Origin: Nocardioidaceae bacterium
Lineage (GTDB): Bacteria; Actinomycetota; Actinomycetes; Propionibacteriales; Nocardioidaceae
Assembly (NCBI GenBank): GCA_029268205.1
Contig: JAJUGK010000006.1
Location: forward strand, 1-39,830
DNA length: 39,830 nucleotides
Direction of reading: 5' to 3'
Position numbers and translations under genes: made by a program
Shown here: in pieces, positions 1 to 9,747 of the stretch
Position numbering within the stretch: position 1 is the stretch's first letter
Layout: every line of letters begins with the position of its first letter
The notes under the pieces: generated by a model
The model's input: only the letters and a program-made list of their open reading frames with translations
Told to the model about the DNA's origin: nothing
Databases searched by the model: none

Positions 1-488
1 AGCTGCCAGCACACGTCGGGCTTGGTCTCGACGAAGTGCACGCCCTCGCGCTCGGCCTGGTGGTGGAAGGCGCAGCCCTCCCCGCCGGCGAAGCCGGGGC
101 GGTTGAAGAACACACAGACGCCCTCGTGCACCAGGGTCTTGCGCTCGCCGTCCTCGATCTCGATCCACTGCCGGCGTTTGGGCTTCACCCCGCGCTTGCC
201 GTCGGGGCGACCGATCTCGTGCATCTGCCAGTGCTCGGGCTCGAGCTTGTCGACCCAGCCGGCGACCCGCTCCTCGTCGTCGGCGTCGGCGAAGTGCGCG
301 CCGAGCGTGCAGCAGCCGTAGTCGGGACGGTCGGCGCTGATGCCGGCGCACCCCCCGCCGAAGATGCAGGTCCAGCTCGAGGTCAGCCAGGTCAGGTCGC
401 AGCGGAACACCTGACCACCATCGCCCGGGTCGGCGGGGTCCTCGAACTCCACCCACGCGCGCGGGAACACCAGATCGACCTCGGGCAC
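1..488 (-). CDS. Cysteine-rich conserved hypothetical protein (partial, runs off the left edge)
   Basis: Absent from ORF track because no stop lies in the window. Reverse-strand frame open from GTG at 488 to base 1: [66 protein letters not shown]...[41 protein letters not shown]. Multiple Cys, coherent protein. Confidence 0.8.
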   Translation of the reverse strand, partial: MPEVDLVFPRAWVEFEDPADPGDGGQVFRCDLTWLTSSWTCIFGGGCAGISADRPDYGCCTLGAHFADADDEERVAGWVDKLEPEHWQMHEIGRPDGKRGVKPKRRQWIEIEDGERKTLVHEGVCVFFNRPGFAGGEGCAFHHQAEREGVHFVETKPDVCWQ

Positions 489-546
489 GCGCGCAACACT
501 ACGTCGGGCCGGGGTACGGGGCCCGCCGGGCGGTACCGTGGACCCC

Positions 547-1488
547 ATGCGGTTGGGCGTGCTCGACATCGGCTCCAACACCGGTCACCTCCTCGTCGTG
601 GACGCTCACGGCGGCGCCGCGCCGCTGCCGGCGTACTCCTACAAGGAGCACCTGCGGCTGGCCGAGAGCATCGATGAGAACGACGCGGTGACCCCCGACG
701 GCGCCGACCGCCTCGCCGCCTTCGTCGGCACCGCCCTCGAGGTCGCCGAGGCGAAGGGGTGCGAGGAGGTGCTCGGCTTCGCGACCTCCGCCGTCCGCGA
801 CGCGGTGAACACCGACGACGTGCTCGCCCACGTGCAGCGCCGCACCGGTGTCGCGCTCGACGTCGTCGAGGGGGAGGACGAGGCGCGGTTGACCTTCCTC
901 GCGGTGCGGCGCTGGTTCGGCTGGTCCTCGGGTCGGCTCGCGGTGTTCGACATCGGTGGCGGCTCGCTGGAGATCGCCGCCGGGGTCGACGAGGCCCCCG
1001 AGATCGCCTGGTCGCTCCCGCTGGGGGCCGGCAGGCTGACCCGTCGGTGGTTCCCCGAGGACCGCCCGCGCGAGGAGGCCGAGCTGCGCGACGTACGCCG
1101 GGTGGTGCGCACCGCGGTCGCCCGCGACGCCGGCGGCCTGCTGCGGCACGGCACCCCGGACCACGCGGTCGCGACGTCGAAGACGCTGCGCTCGCTGGCG
1201 CGGATCTGTGGCGCCGCACCGTCGGCCCAGGGGCCGTTCGTCAGGCGGGTGCTGCCCGCCGACGAGCTCGGGCGCTGGATCCCGAAGCTCGCCGGGATGC
1301 GCCACGACCAGATCGCGGCCCTGCCGGGCGTCGCCGCCAACCGCGCGCACCAGATGCTCGCCGGTGCCCTCGTGGCCGAGGCGATCTTCGACATCTTCGG
1401 GCTCACCGAGCTCGAGGTCTGCCCCTGGGCGCTGCGCGAGGGCGTCATCCTCGAGCGCCTCGACCGGTTGAGCGTGCGCACCCGATGA
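547..1488 (+). CDS. Ppx/GppA family exopolyphosphatase/phosphatase
   Basis: [23 protein letters not shown] and [12 protein letters not shown] motifs of the ASKHA phosphatase family. Start could be GTG 538. Confidence 0.9.
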   Translation: MRLGVLDIGSNTGHLLVVDAHGGAAPLPAYSYKEHLRLAESIDENDAVTPDGADRLAAFVGTALEVAEAKGCEEVLGFATSAVRDAVNTDDVLAHVQRRTGVALDVVEGEDEARLTFLAVRRWFGWSSGRLAVFDIGGGSLEIAAGVDEAPEIAWSLPLGAGRLTRRWFPEDRPREEAELRDVRRVVRTAVARDAGGLLRHGTPDHAVATSKTLRSLARICGAAPSAQGPFVRRVLPADELGRWIPKLAGMRHDQIAALPGVAANRAHQMLAGALVAEAIFDIFGLTELEVCPWALREGVILERLDRLSVRTR

Positions 1489-2288
1489 CCCGACCGTCCT
1501 CCGGCCCGCTGTTCGCCCTCTCGACCTCGTCGGTCTACCCCGACACGACCGCCGACGCGTTCGCCTACGCCGCACGGCTGGGCTTCGACGCGGTCGAGGT
1601 GATGGTCGCGCTCGACCCGCTCAGCCAGGAGATCGACGGCATCAAGAAGCTCGCCGACCACCACGAGATGCCGGTGTGCTCGATCCACGCCCCGACGCTG
1701 CTGGTCACCCAGCGGGTGTGGGGCACCGACCCCTGGGTCAAGCTCGAGCGCAGCGCCGAGATGGCGCACGCGGTGGGCGCCGACGTGGTCGTGGTCCACC
1801 CGCCGTTCCGCTGGCAGCGCGAGTACGCCGCGGGCTTCGTCGAGGGGATCGCCGACCTCGAGGCCCGCACCGGGATCGCCTTCGCGGTCGAGAACATGTA
1901 TCCCTGGCGCGCCTCGGCCAAGCGCGAGCTGCAGGTCTACCAGCCCGGCTGGGACCCCTCCGAGCACGACTACGCCAATACCACCGTCGACCTGTCCCAC
2001 GCGGCCACCGCCCAGGTGGACTCCCTGGAGCTGGTCAAGCGGTTGGGTGACCGGTTCCGGCACCTGCACCTGACCGACGGCAGCGGGTCGGCCAAGGACG
2101 AGCACCTCGTGCCCGGCCGCGGCAAGCAGCCGGCGGCCGCGCTGCTCGAGCACCTCGCCCAGGAGGGCTTCACCGGCCATGTGGTGCTGGAGATCAACAC
2201 CCGCAAGGCCGACCGGGCCCAACGCGAGTCCGACCTGTTGGAGTCCCTGGCCTTCGCCCGGCTGCACTTCGCCACCGCGGTCGGCTGA
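1485..2288 (+). CDS. Sugar phosphate isomerase/epimerase (AP-endonuclease family 2 TIM barrel)
   Basis: [32 protein letters not shown]...VENMYP...HLHLTDG...VVLEINT; ATGA overlap with the upstream gene. Confidence 0.85.
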   Translation: MTRPSSGPLFALSTSSVYPDTTADAFAYAARLGFDAVEVMVALDPLSQEIDGIKKLADHHEMPVCSIHAPTLLVTQRVWGTDPWVKLERSAEMAHAVGADVVVVHPPFRWQREYAAGFVEGIADLEARTGIAFAVENMYPWRASAKRELQVYQPGWDPSEHDYANTTVDLSHAATAQVDSLELVKRLGDRFRHLHLTDGSGSAKDEHLVPGRGKQPAAALLEHLAQEGFTGHVVLEINTRKADRAQRESDLLESLAFARLHFATAVG

Positions 2289-2329
2289 CGGCCCTCGCCG
2301 TACGCGCCGCGACGGTGCATCATCGCGAG

Positions 2330-3052
2330 ATGGCCGGAAGCGCGATCGTCGTGGCGGACCTCGCCGTCCGCCGCGGTGGCGTGCCCGTGCTCACCGGGCT
2401 CGACCTCGAGGTGCGCGCCGGCGAGGTCACCGGCCTGCTCGGCCCCTCCGGCTGCGGCAAGACCACGCTGCTGCGAGCGATCGTCGGCACCCAGCTGGTC
2501 GCCGGCGGCAGCGTCGCCGTCCTGGGACACCCGGCCGGGTCCGCGCGGCTGCGCCACCGAGTCGGCTACGTGACGCAGGCGCCGAGCGTGTACGCCGACC
2601 TCACGGTGCGCGAGAACCTGCGGTTCTTCGCCCGGGTGCTCGGCCTGCGGCGGGCGCGGGCGGCGGTCCGGACCGAGGAGGTGATCGCGGAGGTCGCGTT
2701 GGAGGGCCAGGCGGGCCGGCTGGTCCGGACCCTCTCGGGCGGCCAGCGTTCGCGGGTCTCCCTCGCGGCCGCGCTGCTGGCGGACCCCGACGTCCTGATC
2801 CTCGACGAGCCGACGGTCGGGCTCGACCCCGTCGTCCGCCGGGACATCTGGGCGGCCTTCGCGGCCCGGGCGGCCGCCGGCGCGACGGTGCTGGTCTCCA
2901 GCCACGTCATGGACGAGGCCCACCGGTGCGACCGACTGCTGCTCATGCGCGCGGGCGCTATCGTCGTCGACGACACCCCCGACGGGGTCTGCGCCCGCAC
3001 CGGCGCCCCCGACGTGGAGGCCGCGTTCCTCGCCCTGGTGGAGGGGTCGTGA
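2330..3052 (+). CDS. ABC transporter ATP-binding protein
   Basis: Walker A GPSGCGKTTLL, signature LSGGQRSRVSLA, Walker B VLILDEPTVGLDP. Track start is 2315. Confidence 0.95.
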   Translation: MAGSAIVVADLAVRRGGVPVLTGLDLEVRAGEVTGLLGPSGCGKTTLLRAIVGTQLVAGGSVAVLGHPAGSARLRHRVGYVTQAPSVYADLTVRENLRFFARVLGLRRARAAVRTEEVIAEVALEGQAGRLVRTLSGGQRSRVSLAAALLADPDVLILDEPTVGLDPVVRRDIWAAFAARAAAGATVLVSSHVMDEAHRCDRLLLMRAGAIVVDDTPDGVCARTGAPDVEAAFLALVEGS

Positions 3053-3783
3053 CCCCGCGGGTCACGGTCGCCGTCGCGACCCGGGTGCTGCAGCAGGTGC
3101 GCCGCGACCACCGCACGCTGGCGATGCTGCTGGTCGTCCCGGGCTTGCTGCTGTGCCTGCTGGGCTGGGTGTACGCCGACCTGCCCGCGCAGCGGTTCGA
3201 CGCGCTCGCCCCCGGTCTGTTGGCGGTCATCCCGTTCATCGTGATGTTCCTGGTCTCCTCGGTGACGACGCTGCGCGAGCGCTCGTCGGGAACCCTCGAA
3301 CGACTGCTGGCGCTGCCGATGGGCCGCGGCGACTTCCTGCTCGGCTACGCCCTGGCCTTCGGCCTGCTCGCGATCGGCCAGGCGCTGGTCGCGGTCGGCG
3401 CCTGCCTGACGCTGGGCCTGGAGGTCGCCGGGCCGACCGGGTGGCTGGTCGTGGTCGCGATCGCCGACGCCCTGCTCGGGGTGGCGCTCGGTCTGGGGGT
3501 CTCGGCGTTCGCGGCCACGGAGTTCCAGGCGGTGCAGTTCATGCCCGCGCTGGTGATCCCCCAACTCCTCGTCTGCGGGCTGCTCGTGCCGCGAGCGTCG
3601 CTGCCGACGGGCCTGGAGGAGGTTGCGGCGCTGCTGCCGCTCTCGTACGCCGTCTCGGCGATGCAGGCGGTGGTGGCGAGCCCGACCGCCGCCGGCGTGG
3701 GGAGCGATCTCGCCGTCGTCGTCGGCTTCGCGGTCGCGCTGCTCGCCCTCGGCGGCCTCACCCTGCGCCGGCGGACTCCCTGA
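3049..3783 (+). CDS. ABC-2 type transporter permease
   Basis: GTGA overlap with ATPase gene; multiple hydrophobic segments; LRERSSGTLERLLALPMGRGDFLLGY typical of ABC-2 permeases. Confidence 0.9.
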   Translation: MTPRVTVAVATRVLQQVRRDHRTLAMLLVVPGLLLCLLGWVYADLPAQRFDALAPGLLAVIPFIVMFLVSSVTTLRERSSGTLERLLALPMGRGDFLLGYALAFGLLAIGQALVAVGACLTLGLEVAGPTGWLVVVAIADALLGVALGLGVSAFAATEFQAVQFMPALVIPQLLVCGLLVPRASLPTGLEEVAALLPLSYAVSAMQAVVASPTAAGVGSDLAVVVGFAVALLALGGLTLRRRTP

Positions 3784-3815
3784 CCGGCCGGCGCCGGCGA
3801 CGTACGCTGGCCGGC

Positions 3816-4751
3816 ATGTCCCTGCTCCGCGAGCCGATCCTGGCGCTCTCGCGCAGCGACCGGGTGCGGGAGTCCCTGCAGCGACTGCCGGTGACGCGGG
3901 GCGTCGTCGACCGCTACGTCGCCGGGGAGACCACCGAGGACGCCGTCCGAGTCGCGGCCGCGCTCGTCGACCAGGGGCTGCATGTCACGCTCGACCACCT
4001 CGGTGAGGACACCGTCGAGGTCGCGCAGGCCCGGGCCACCGTGGACGCCTACCTCGAGCTCCTCGCCGCGCTCGCCGCCGGCGGGCTGGCCCGGCGCGCC
4101 GAGGTGTCGGTCAAGCTGACCGCGCTGGGCCTCGCGCTGCCCGGGCCGGGTCCGCGCCTCGCGCTCGAGCACGCCCGGCGGATCTGCCACGCCGCGCGCA
4201 ACGCCGGCACCACGGTGACCATCGATATGGAGGGGCACGCGCTGGTCGACCCGACCCTGACGATCCTGCGCGACCTGCGCAAGGACTTCCCCGAGACCGG
4301 CGCCGTGCTGCAGGCCTACCTGCACCGCACCGTGGCGGACTGCCGCGCGCTGGCCCACGAGGACTCCCGGGTACGGCTGTGCAAGGGCGCCTACGCGGAG
4401 CCGGGGACCGTCGCCCACCAGGGCCGCGACGAGGTCGCCCGGGCGTACGTGCGCAACCTGCGGATCCTGATGGCCGGCGCCGGCTACCCGATGGTCGCCA
4501 CTCACGACCCGCGGCTGATCGAGATCGCCTCCGCGCTGGCCGCCCGCCACGGGCGACGGCCGGGGAGCTATGAGTTCCAGATGCTCTACGGCATCCGGCC
4601 CGACGAGCAGCGGCGGCTGGCCGCGCAGGACGAGACCGTGCGGGTCTATGTGCCCTACGGCGAGCAGTGGTACGGCTACCTCATGAGACGTCTCGCGGAG
4701 CGGCCGGCCAACCTGACATTGTTCGCTCGGTCCCTGGTGTCGACGAGGTAG
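3816..4751 (+). CDS. Proline dehydrogenase
   Basis: VSVKLTALGL, VTIDMEGHA, AYLHRT, RLCKGAYAEP, MLYGIRPDEQ, YVPYGEQWYGYLMRRLAERPAN: PRODH motifs. Confidence 0.93.
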   Translation: MSLLREPILALSRSDRVRESLQRLPVTRGVVDRYVAGETTEDAVRVAAALVDQGLHVTLDHLGEDTVEVAQARATVDAYLELLAALAAGGLARRAEVSVKLTALGLALPGPGPRLALEHARRICHAARNAGTTVTIDMEGHALVDPTLTILRDLRKDFPETGAVLQAYLHRTVADCRALAHEDSRVRLCKGAYAEPGTVAHQGRDEVARAYVRNLRILMAGAGYPMVATHDPRLIEIASALAARHGRRPGSYEFQMLYGIRPDEQRRLAAQDETVRVYVPYGEQWYGYLMRRLAERPANLTLFARSLVSTR

Positions 4752-5591
4752 GTGGGGCACGTGGAGGCTTCGACGCAGACGGTGGGCGCGAGCGTCGCCA
4801 TCCTGGGCGCGGGAGTGATGGGCGAGACCCTGCTCTCGGGGATGCTGCGCGGCGGCCGGCCGGCCGCTTCGCTGCTGGTCGGGGAGAAGCGCGCCGAGCG
4901 GGCCGCCGAACTGACCGAGCGGTACGGCGTTCGGGTGCTCGACAACCCCGAGGCGGCCACCCTCGCCGACACGGTGCTGCTGGTCGTCAAGCCGCAGGAC
5001 ATGGCCGACCTGCTGGCCGAGGTCGCGCCGGTGCTGCGTCCCGGACAGCTGCTGGTCTCGCTCGCCGCCGGGATCACCACGGGGTGGATCGAGGCGCGGG
5101 TGCCCGAGGGCGTCGCGGTCGTGCGGGTCATGCCCAACACCCCGGCCCTGGTCGACGAGGGCATGGCCGCGATCTCCGCCGGTTCGGTCTGCACCGAGGA
5201 GCACCTGGTCGAGGCCGAGGCCGTGCTCGCCGCGACCGGCAAGGTGCTGCGGGTGCCCGAGCGCCAGCAGGACGCGGTGACGGCGATCAGCGGGTCGGGC
5301 CCGGCGTACATCTTCTTCGTGGTCGAGTCGATGATCGAGGCGGGCGTCCACCTCGGGCTGCCCCGCGCGACCGCCACCGATCTGGTCGTCCAGACCGTGA
5401 TCGGCTCGGCCAAGCTGTTGCGCGAGACCGGGGAGCACCCGACCGTGCTGCGCGAGCGGGTGACCTCGCCGGGCGGGACGACGGCCGCGGCCGTACGCGA
5501 GCTGGAGGAGCACAAGGTGCGCGCCGCTTTCCTGGTGGCGATGGAGGCTGCCCGCGACCGGTCCCGGGCGCTGGCCGAGGGGAGCGCCTGA
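4752..5591 (+). CDS. proC: Pyrroline-5-carboxylate reductase
   Basis: VAILGAGVMGETLLSGML; VRVMPNTPALVDEGM; AISGSGPAYIFFVVESM; TSPGGTTAAAV. Start 4752 or 4761. Confidence 0.95.
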   Translation: MGHVEASTQTVGASVAILGAGVMGETLLSGMLRGGRPAASLLVGEKRAERAAELTERYGVRVLDNPEAATLADTVLLVVKPQDMADLLAEVAPVLRPGQLLVSLAAGITTGWIEARVPEGVAVVRVMPNTPALVDEGMAAISAGSVCTEEHLVEAEAVLAATGKVLRVPERQQDAVTAISGSGPAYIFFVVESMIEAGVHLGLPRATATDLVVQTVIGSAKLLRETGEHPTVLRERVTSPGGTTAAAVRELEEHKVRAAFLVAMEAARDRSRALAEGSA

Positions 5592-5594
5592 GCG

Positions 5595-6821
5595 ATGCCG
5601 ATGGAGTCCGCGGTCCCGGCCGCTCCGGTGACCTGCCCGGGCGGCTCGGTGGTGGTCTTCGACCCCAGCATGACCGGGTACGACTTCGGCCCCACCCACC
5701 CGATGGCGCCGGTGCGGGTCGACCTGACGATGCGGCTGGCCACCGACCTCGGTGTCACCGGCCCGGGCGGGGTGCTGCGCGAGGTGCCCGCTCCGATCGC
5801 GACCGACGACGAACTCGCCACCGTGCACTCCGGCGCGCTGCTCGAGGCGGTCATGACCGCCGGCCGCGATCCCCGGCGCGCCGACTACTCCTTCGGGCTC
5901 GGCAGTGAGGACAACCCGGTCTTCGTCGGCATGCACGACGCCGGCGCCCACGTCGTGGGGGCAACCGTCGAGGCGATGCGTCAGGTCTGGACCGGCCGGG
6001 CGACCCACGCCGCCAACGTCGCCGGCGGGCTCCACCACGCGATGCCCGGCCGGGTCAGCGGGTTCTGCATCTACAACGACATCGCCGTGGGCATCAAGTG
6101 GCTGCTCGACAACGGCGCCGAGCGGGTGGCCTACGTCGACGTCGACGTCCACCACGGCGACGGGGTGGAGCGGATCTTCTGGGACGACCCGCGGGTGCTC
6201 ACCATCAGCCTGCACGAGACCGGTCAGATGCTCTTCCCGGGCACCGGCTTCCCCCAGGACCTCGGCGGGCCCGACGCGCGGGGGAGCGCGGTCAACGTGG
6301 CGCTGCCGCCCGGCACCTCCGACGCCGGCTGGCTACGCGCCTTCCACGCCGTCGTCCCCGAGCTGCTGCGCGAGTTCGAGCCCGACATCCTCGTCACGCA
6401 GCACGGCTGCGACACCCACCTCGAGGACCCGCTGGCCCACCTGATGCTCACCGTCGACGGGCAGCGCGCGTCGTACCTCGCCCTGCACGAGCTCGCCCAC
6501 GAGGTCTGCGACGGCAAGTGGGTCGCGACCGGGGGCGGGGGCTATGCGGTCGTCGACGTCGTCCCGCGGGCGTGGAGCCACCTGCTGGCCATCGTCGGCG
6601 GCGCCCCCCTCGACCCCGACCAACCCACCCCCGAGGACTGGCGCGAGCACGTCCAGATCGCGCTGGGCCGCACCGCACCCTTCCGGCTCACCGACGGCCG
6701 CAGCCCGGCCTACCGCGACTGGCGCGACGGCTACGACCCCAACACCTGGCTCGACCGGGCCATCCACGCCACCCGGGAGGCCGCCTTCCCCCTCCACGGC
6801 CTCAACGTGCACGGCTACTGA
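5595..6821 (+). CDS. acuC: Acetoin utilization protein AcuC / histone deacetylase family
   Basis: YDFGPTHPMAPVRVDLT; GGLHHAMPGRVSGFCIYNDIAVGI; VAYVDVDVHHGDGVERIFWDDPRVLTISLHE; TQHGCDTHLEDPLAHL. Confidence 0.93.
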   Translation: MPMESAVPAAPVTCPGGSVVVFDPSMTGYDFGPTHPMAPVRVDLTMRLATDLGVTGPGGVLREVPAPIATDDELATVHSGALLEAVMTAGRDPRRADYSFGLGSEDNPVFVGMHDAGAHVVGATVEAMRQVWTGRATHAANVAGGLHHAMPGRVSGFCIYNDIAVGIKWLLDNGAERVAYVDVDVHHGDGVERIFWDDPRVLTISLHETGQMLFPGTGFPQDLGGPDARGSAVNVALPPGTSDAGWLRAFHAVVPELLREFEPDILVTQHGCDTHLEDPLAHLMLTVDGQRASYLALHELAHEVCDGKWVATGGGGYAVVDVVPRAWSHLLAIVGGAPLDPDQPTPEDWREHVQIALGRTAPFRLTDGRSPAYRDWRDGYDPNTWLDRAIHATREAAFPLHGLNVHGY

Positions 6822-6932
6822 CGACGCGGTTGCGGCCCCTGCTCGACCGGGCAAATCGGGCCCCTGTCCACGCGACACGCCGAAGAAGGGCAAAGTTTTT
6901 CCCCGAAACCGGCGTCACCCCTTCCCCAGGAG

Positions 6933-6969
6933 TCACACCAGCCCCTATCCTCGCGGCATGCTGGTGTGA
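6933..6969. promoter_or_regulatory. 10-bp perfect inverted repeat (TCACACCAGC-N17-GCTGGTGTGA) around a TATCCT -10-like hexamer
   Basis: Arms 6933-6942 and 6960-6969; TATCCT at 6946-6951; upstream of the HTH gene. Confidence 0.55.
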
Positions 6970-7020
6970 GACTGCGGTGGGGAAGCCGCGGGCGCCGGCC
7001 ACAAGAAAGTGCGGTGCACG

Positions 7021-7227
7021 ATGGCTGCTCCAGGTTCCGGAGAGGTCTCCGGTCCGACGTTCCTGACCGTCGCGGAGGTCGCGCAGGTGATGCGCGTGTC
7101 CAAGATGACGGTCTACCGACTGGTCCACTCCGGCGAACTGCCGGCGGTGCGGGTCGGGCGGTCCTTCCGGGTCACCGAGAAGGACGTCGACGAGTACCTG
7201 AAGAACTCCTACTTCCAGACCGGCTGA
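7021..7227 (+). CDS. Small helix-turn-helix (MerR/excisionase-type) DNA-binding protein, Rv0500A-like by context
   Basis: MAAPGSGEVSGPTFLTVAEVAQVMRVSKMTVYRLVHSGELPAVRVGRSFRVTEKDVDEYLKNSYFQTG; conserved location between proC and bS22. Confidence 0.9.
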   Translation: MAAPGSGEVSGPTFLTVAEVAQVMRVSKMTVYRLVHSGELPAVRVGRSFRVTEKDVDEYLKNSYFQTG

Positions 7228-7332
7228 GGCTCACGATCCGTCTCGGTTTCCTGCTGGCTGGGCACCCCGGATACGCTGGCCCCTCGTCCTGCGCCACCGT
7301 GCAGCGATCTGATCGTCCAGAGAGGTCCACCT

Positions 7333-7434
7333 GTGGGTTCCGTCATCAAGAAGCGCCGCAAGCGCATGGCCAAGAAGAAGCACCGCAAGCTGCTGAAGAA
7401 GACCCGCGTCCAGCGTCGTCGTCTCGGCAAGTGA
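7333..7434 (+). CDS. Small ribosomal subunit protein bS22 (AURKAIP1/COX24-domain, 33 aa)
   Basis: GTG start; [33 protein letters not shown]. Near-identical to my recollection of the mycobacterial 33-aa protein (Rv0500B). Below the ORF-track size cutoff. Confidence 0.95.
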   Translation: MGSVIKKRRKRMAKKKHRKLLKKTRVQRRRLGK

Positions 7435-7472
7435 GCCTGCGCGGGCGCTGAGCAGAGCGGACTGACCTACTG

Positions 7473-8492
7473 GTGGGGCGCGTCGTACTCGTCACGGGGA
7501 TCTCGCGGGGGCTCGCCCTGCGGTTCGCGCGCGGGCTGACCGGCGAGCCGGGCATCGACCGGGTCATCGGCGTCGACGTCACCCCGCCCCGCGGGGACCT
7601 CGGGGCGGTGCAGTTCGTGCGGGCCGACATCCGCAACCCGGTGATCGCCAAGGTGATCGCCAAGGAGGACGTCGACACCGTCGTCCACATGAGCGTGGTC
7701 GCCACACCGGGCGACAACGCCGGCCGCAGCTCCATGAAGGAGCTCAACGTCATCGGCACCATGCAGCTGCTCGCGGCGTGCCAACGCGCGCCCGGGCTGC
7801 GGCACCTGGTCGTCAAGTCCTCGACGACGGTGTACGGCGCCTCGAGTCGCGACCCGGCGATGTTCACCGAGGACATGCCGCCCAAGCGGCTGCCGCGGTC
7901 GGGCTACGCCAAGGACGTCTACGAGGTCGAGGGGTACGTCCGGGGCTTCGCCCGGCGGCGTTCCGATGTCACGGTGACGATGCTGCGCTGCGCCAACAGC
8001 ATCGGTCCGCGCATCACCTCACCGCTGGCGCAGTACTTCCGGCTGCCGGTGATCCCGCGCGTCCTGGGGTACGACGCCCGCATGCAGTTCCTGCACGAGA
8101 CCGACCTGCTCGAGGTGCTCCGGCACGCCACGTTCGCCGGCGTGCACGGCACCTTCAACGTCGCCGGTGACGGGATCATGACCCTCTCCCAGGCCATCCG
8201 CCGCACCGGGAAGCCGAGCGTGATGGTGCCCGGCTTCGCCGCGATGACGGCGGGGTCGCTGATGCGCCAGACCAAGCTCGTCGACTTCTCCGCCGAGCAG
8301 GTCAAGTTCCTCACCTACGGCCGGGGCGTCGACACCTCGGCGTGCGCCCGGGTGCTCGGCTTCCGGCCGCGCTACACCACCGCCGAGGCGTTCGCCGACT
8401 TCGTCGAGTCGCTCCCGCCCGGCCTCACCGCCCCCTCGCGCCTGCTGGTCGACCACGTGGGCGCCCCTGTCCCCGGAGGCGACCGTGGCTGA
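7473..8492 (+). CDS. NAD-dependent epimerase/dehydratase (extended SDR, GalE2-like)
   Basis: VLVTGISRGLALRFARGL, VVHMSVVATPGD, VVKSSTTVYGASS, YAKDVYEVEGYV. Confidence 0.88.
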   Translation: MGRVVLVTGISRGLALRFARGLTGEPGIDRVIGVDVTPPRGDLGAVQFVRADIRNPVIAKVIAKEDVDTVVHMSVVATPGDNAGRSSMKELNVIGTMQLLAACQRAPGLRHLVVKSSTTVYGASSRDPAMFTEDMPPKRLPRSGYAKDVYEVEGYVRGFARRRSDVTVTMLRCANSIGPRITSPLAQYFRLPVIPRVLGYDARMQFLHETDLLEVLRHATFAGVHGTFNVAGDGIMTLSQAIRRTGKPSVMVPGFAAMTAGSLMRQTKLVDFSAEQVKFLTYGRGVDTSACARVLGFRPRYTTAEAFADFVESLPPGLTAPSRLLVDHVGAPVPGGDRG

Positions 8493-9705
8493 CGCAGAGA
8501 TCATCCCCCTCGGCACCCGGGGTCGCCCCGGGCGCGGCAGCGGCCGGACCAAGCCGTCCGCGGCCGCGCGCAACCTGGCGCCCGCCCGTACGGCGCCGAA
8601 GGCCAAGCCGCCGGTCGAGCCCGCTGCCCCCGCGGAGTCCGTCGCGCCCGCGGAGCCGGACCCGGTCGAGGAGCGCGCCGTCGCGCCGGATCCGGTCGAG
8701 CAGCGCCCCGTGGAGCAGCCGCCGGCCGCCGAAGCCACCGAGCCCGACGTCGCGGCCCCAGGGGCGCACGACCCGATCGACCCCAACGAGGCGGCCGACC
8801 CGACGCCCCGCCCCGGTGCCACCACCCGCGACCGCATGCCCGGCATCCCGGTCAGTGACTGGGCGGCCGCCCTGGCCACCGGCGCCCGGGAGGTGCTGGG
8901 CGAGGCGGGGCTGCGCCACCGGATCAACGGCGACTACGAGGTCGACGAGTACGGCTTCGACCGCGAGATCGCCGAGAAGCTCTTCTTAGCGGTGCTGCGC
9001 CCGATCGCCGAGAAGTGGTTCCGCATCGAGGTGCGGGGGGCGGAGAACATCCCCACCGAGGGCGGCGCCCTGGTCGTCTCCAACCATTCGGGCACCATCC
9101 CCGTCGACGGCCTGATGACCGGCTTCGTCATCCACGAGCACGCCGGCCGACACCTGCGCCCGCTCGGGGCCGATCTGGTCTTCCGGCTGCCCGTGGTCGC
9201 CAACCTCGCCCGCAAGGCCGGCGCCACTCTGGCCTGCAACGAGGACGCCGAGCGGATGCTGTCGGGCGGTGAGCTCGTCGGCGTCTGGCCCGAGGGGTTC
9301 AAGGGCATCGGCAAGCCCTACTCCGAGCGCTACAAGCTCCAGCGTTTCGGGCGCGGCGGGTTCGTCTCGGCCGCCATGCGCACCGGGGTGCCGATCATCC
9401 CGTGCTCGGTCGTCGGCGCCGAGGAGATCTACCCGCTGGTCGGCAACGTCCCCTCCCTCGCCCGCCTGCTGGGCGTGCCCTACATCCCGATCACGCCGCT
9501 CTTCCCGTGGCTGGGACCCCTGGGGCTGGTGCCGCTGCCGTCGAAGTGGCTCATCGAGTTCGGCGAGCCGATCCGCACCGACTCCTACGACGAGGGCGCC
9601 GCCGACGACCCGATGCTGGTCTTCAACGTCACCGACCAGGTGCGCGAGACCATCCAGCAGACGCTGTACTCGCTGCTGATGCAGCGCCGCTCGGTCTTCG
9701 GCTGA
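8485..9705 (+). CDS. 1-acyl-sn-glycerol-3-phosphate acyltransferase-like (PlsC family) with disordered Pro/Glu/Ala-rich N-terminal extension
   Basis: VVSNHSGTIPVDG (HX4D-like), VWPEGFKGIGKPYSERYKLQRFGRGGFVSAA; N-terminal PAAPAESVAPAEPDPVEERAVAPDPVEQRPVEQ. Confidence 0.85.
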   Translation: MADAEIIPLGTRGRPGRGSGRTKPSAAARNLAPARTAPKAKPPVEPAAPAESVAPAEPDPVEERAVAPDPVEQRPVEQPPAAEATEPDVAAPGAHDPIDPNEAADPTPRPGATTRDRMPGIPVSDWAAALATGAREVLGEAGLRHRINGDYEVDEYGFDREIAEKLFLAVLRPIAEKWFRIEVRGAENIPTEGGALVVSNHSGTIPVDGLMTGFVIHEHAGRHLRPLGADLVFRLPVVANLARKAGATLACNEDAERMLSGGELVGVWPEGFKGIGKPYSERYKLQRFGRGGFVSAAMRTGVPIIPCSVVGAEEIYPLVGNVPSLARLLGVPYIPITPLFPWLGPLGLVPLPSKWLIEFGEPIRTDSYDEGAADDPMLVFNVTDQVRETIQQTLYSLLMQRRSVFG

Positions 9706-9741
9706 CGACCCGGGCTGAGAGCGACCGCGGCGTACGTCAGC
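9701..9741. terminator. Candidate bidirectional terminator/IR between convergent plsC-like and DUF5667 genes
   Basis: GCTGACG (9701-9707, includes plsC stop TGA) and CGTCAGC (9735-9741). Confidence 0.35.
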
Positions 9742-9747
9742 GCGTGG

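Noticed and set aside
3345-6215. 956-aa minus-strand ORF opposite ABC permease, PRODH, proC and acuC
   Set aside because: Low-complexity His/Arg/Gly/Asp-rich translation typical of antisense frames in high-GC DNA; plus-strand genes are clear family members.
8602-8760. Repetitive Pro/Glu/Ala segment in the PlsC-like N-terminus as a mobile repeat
   Set aside because: Degenerate low-complexity disordered region without clear DNA-level tandem units; common in high-GC actinobacteria.
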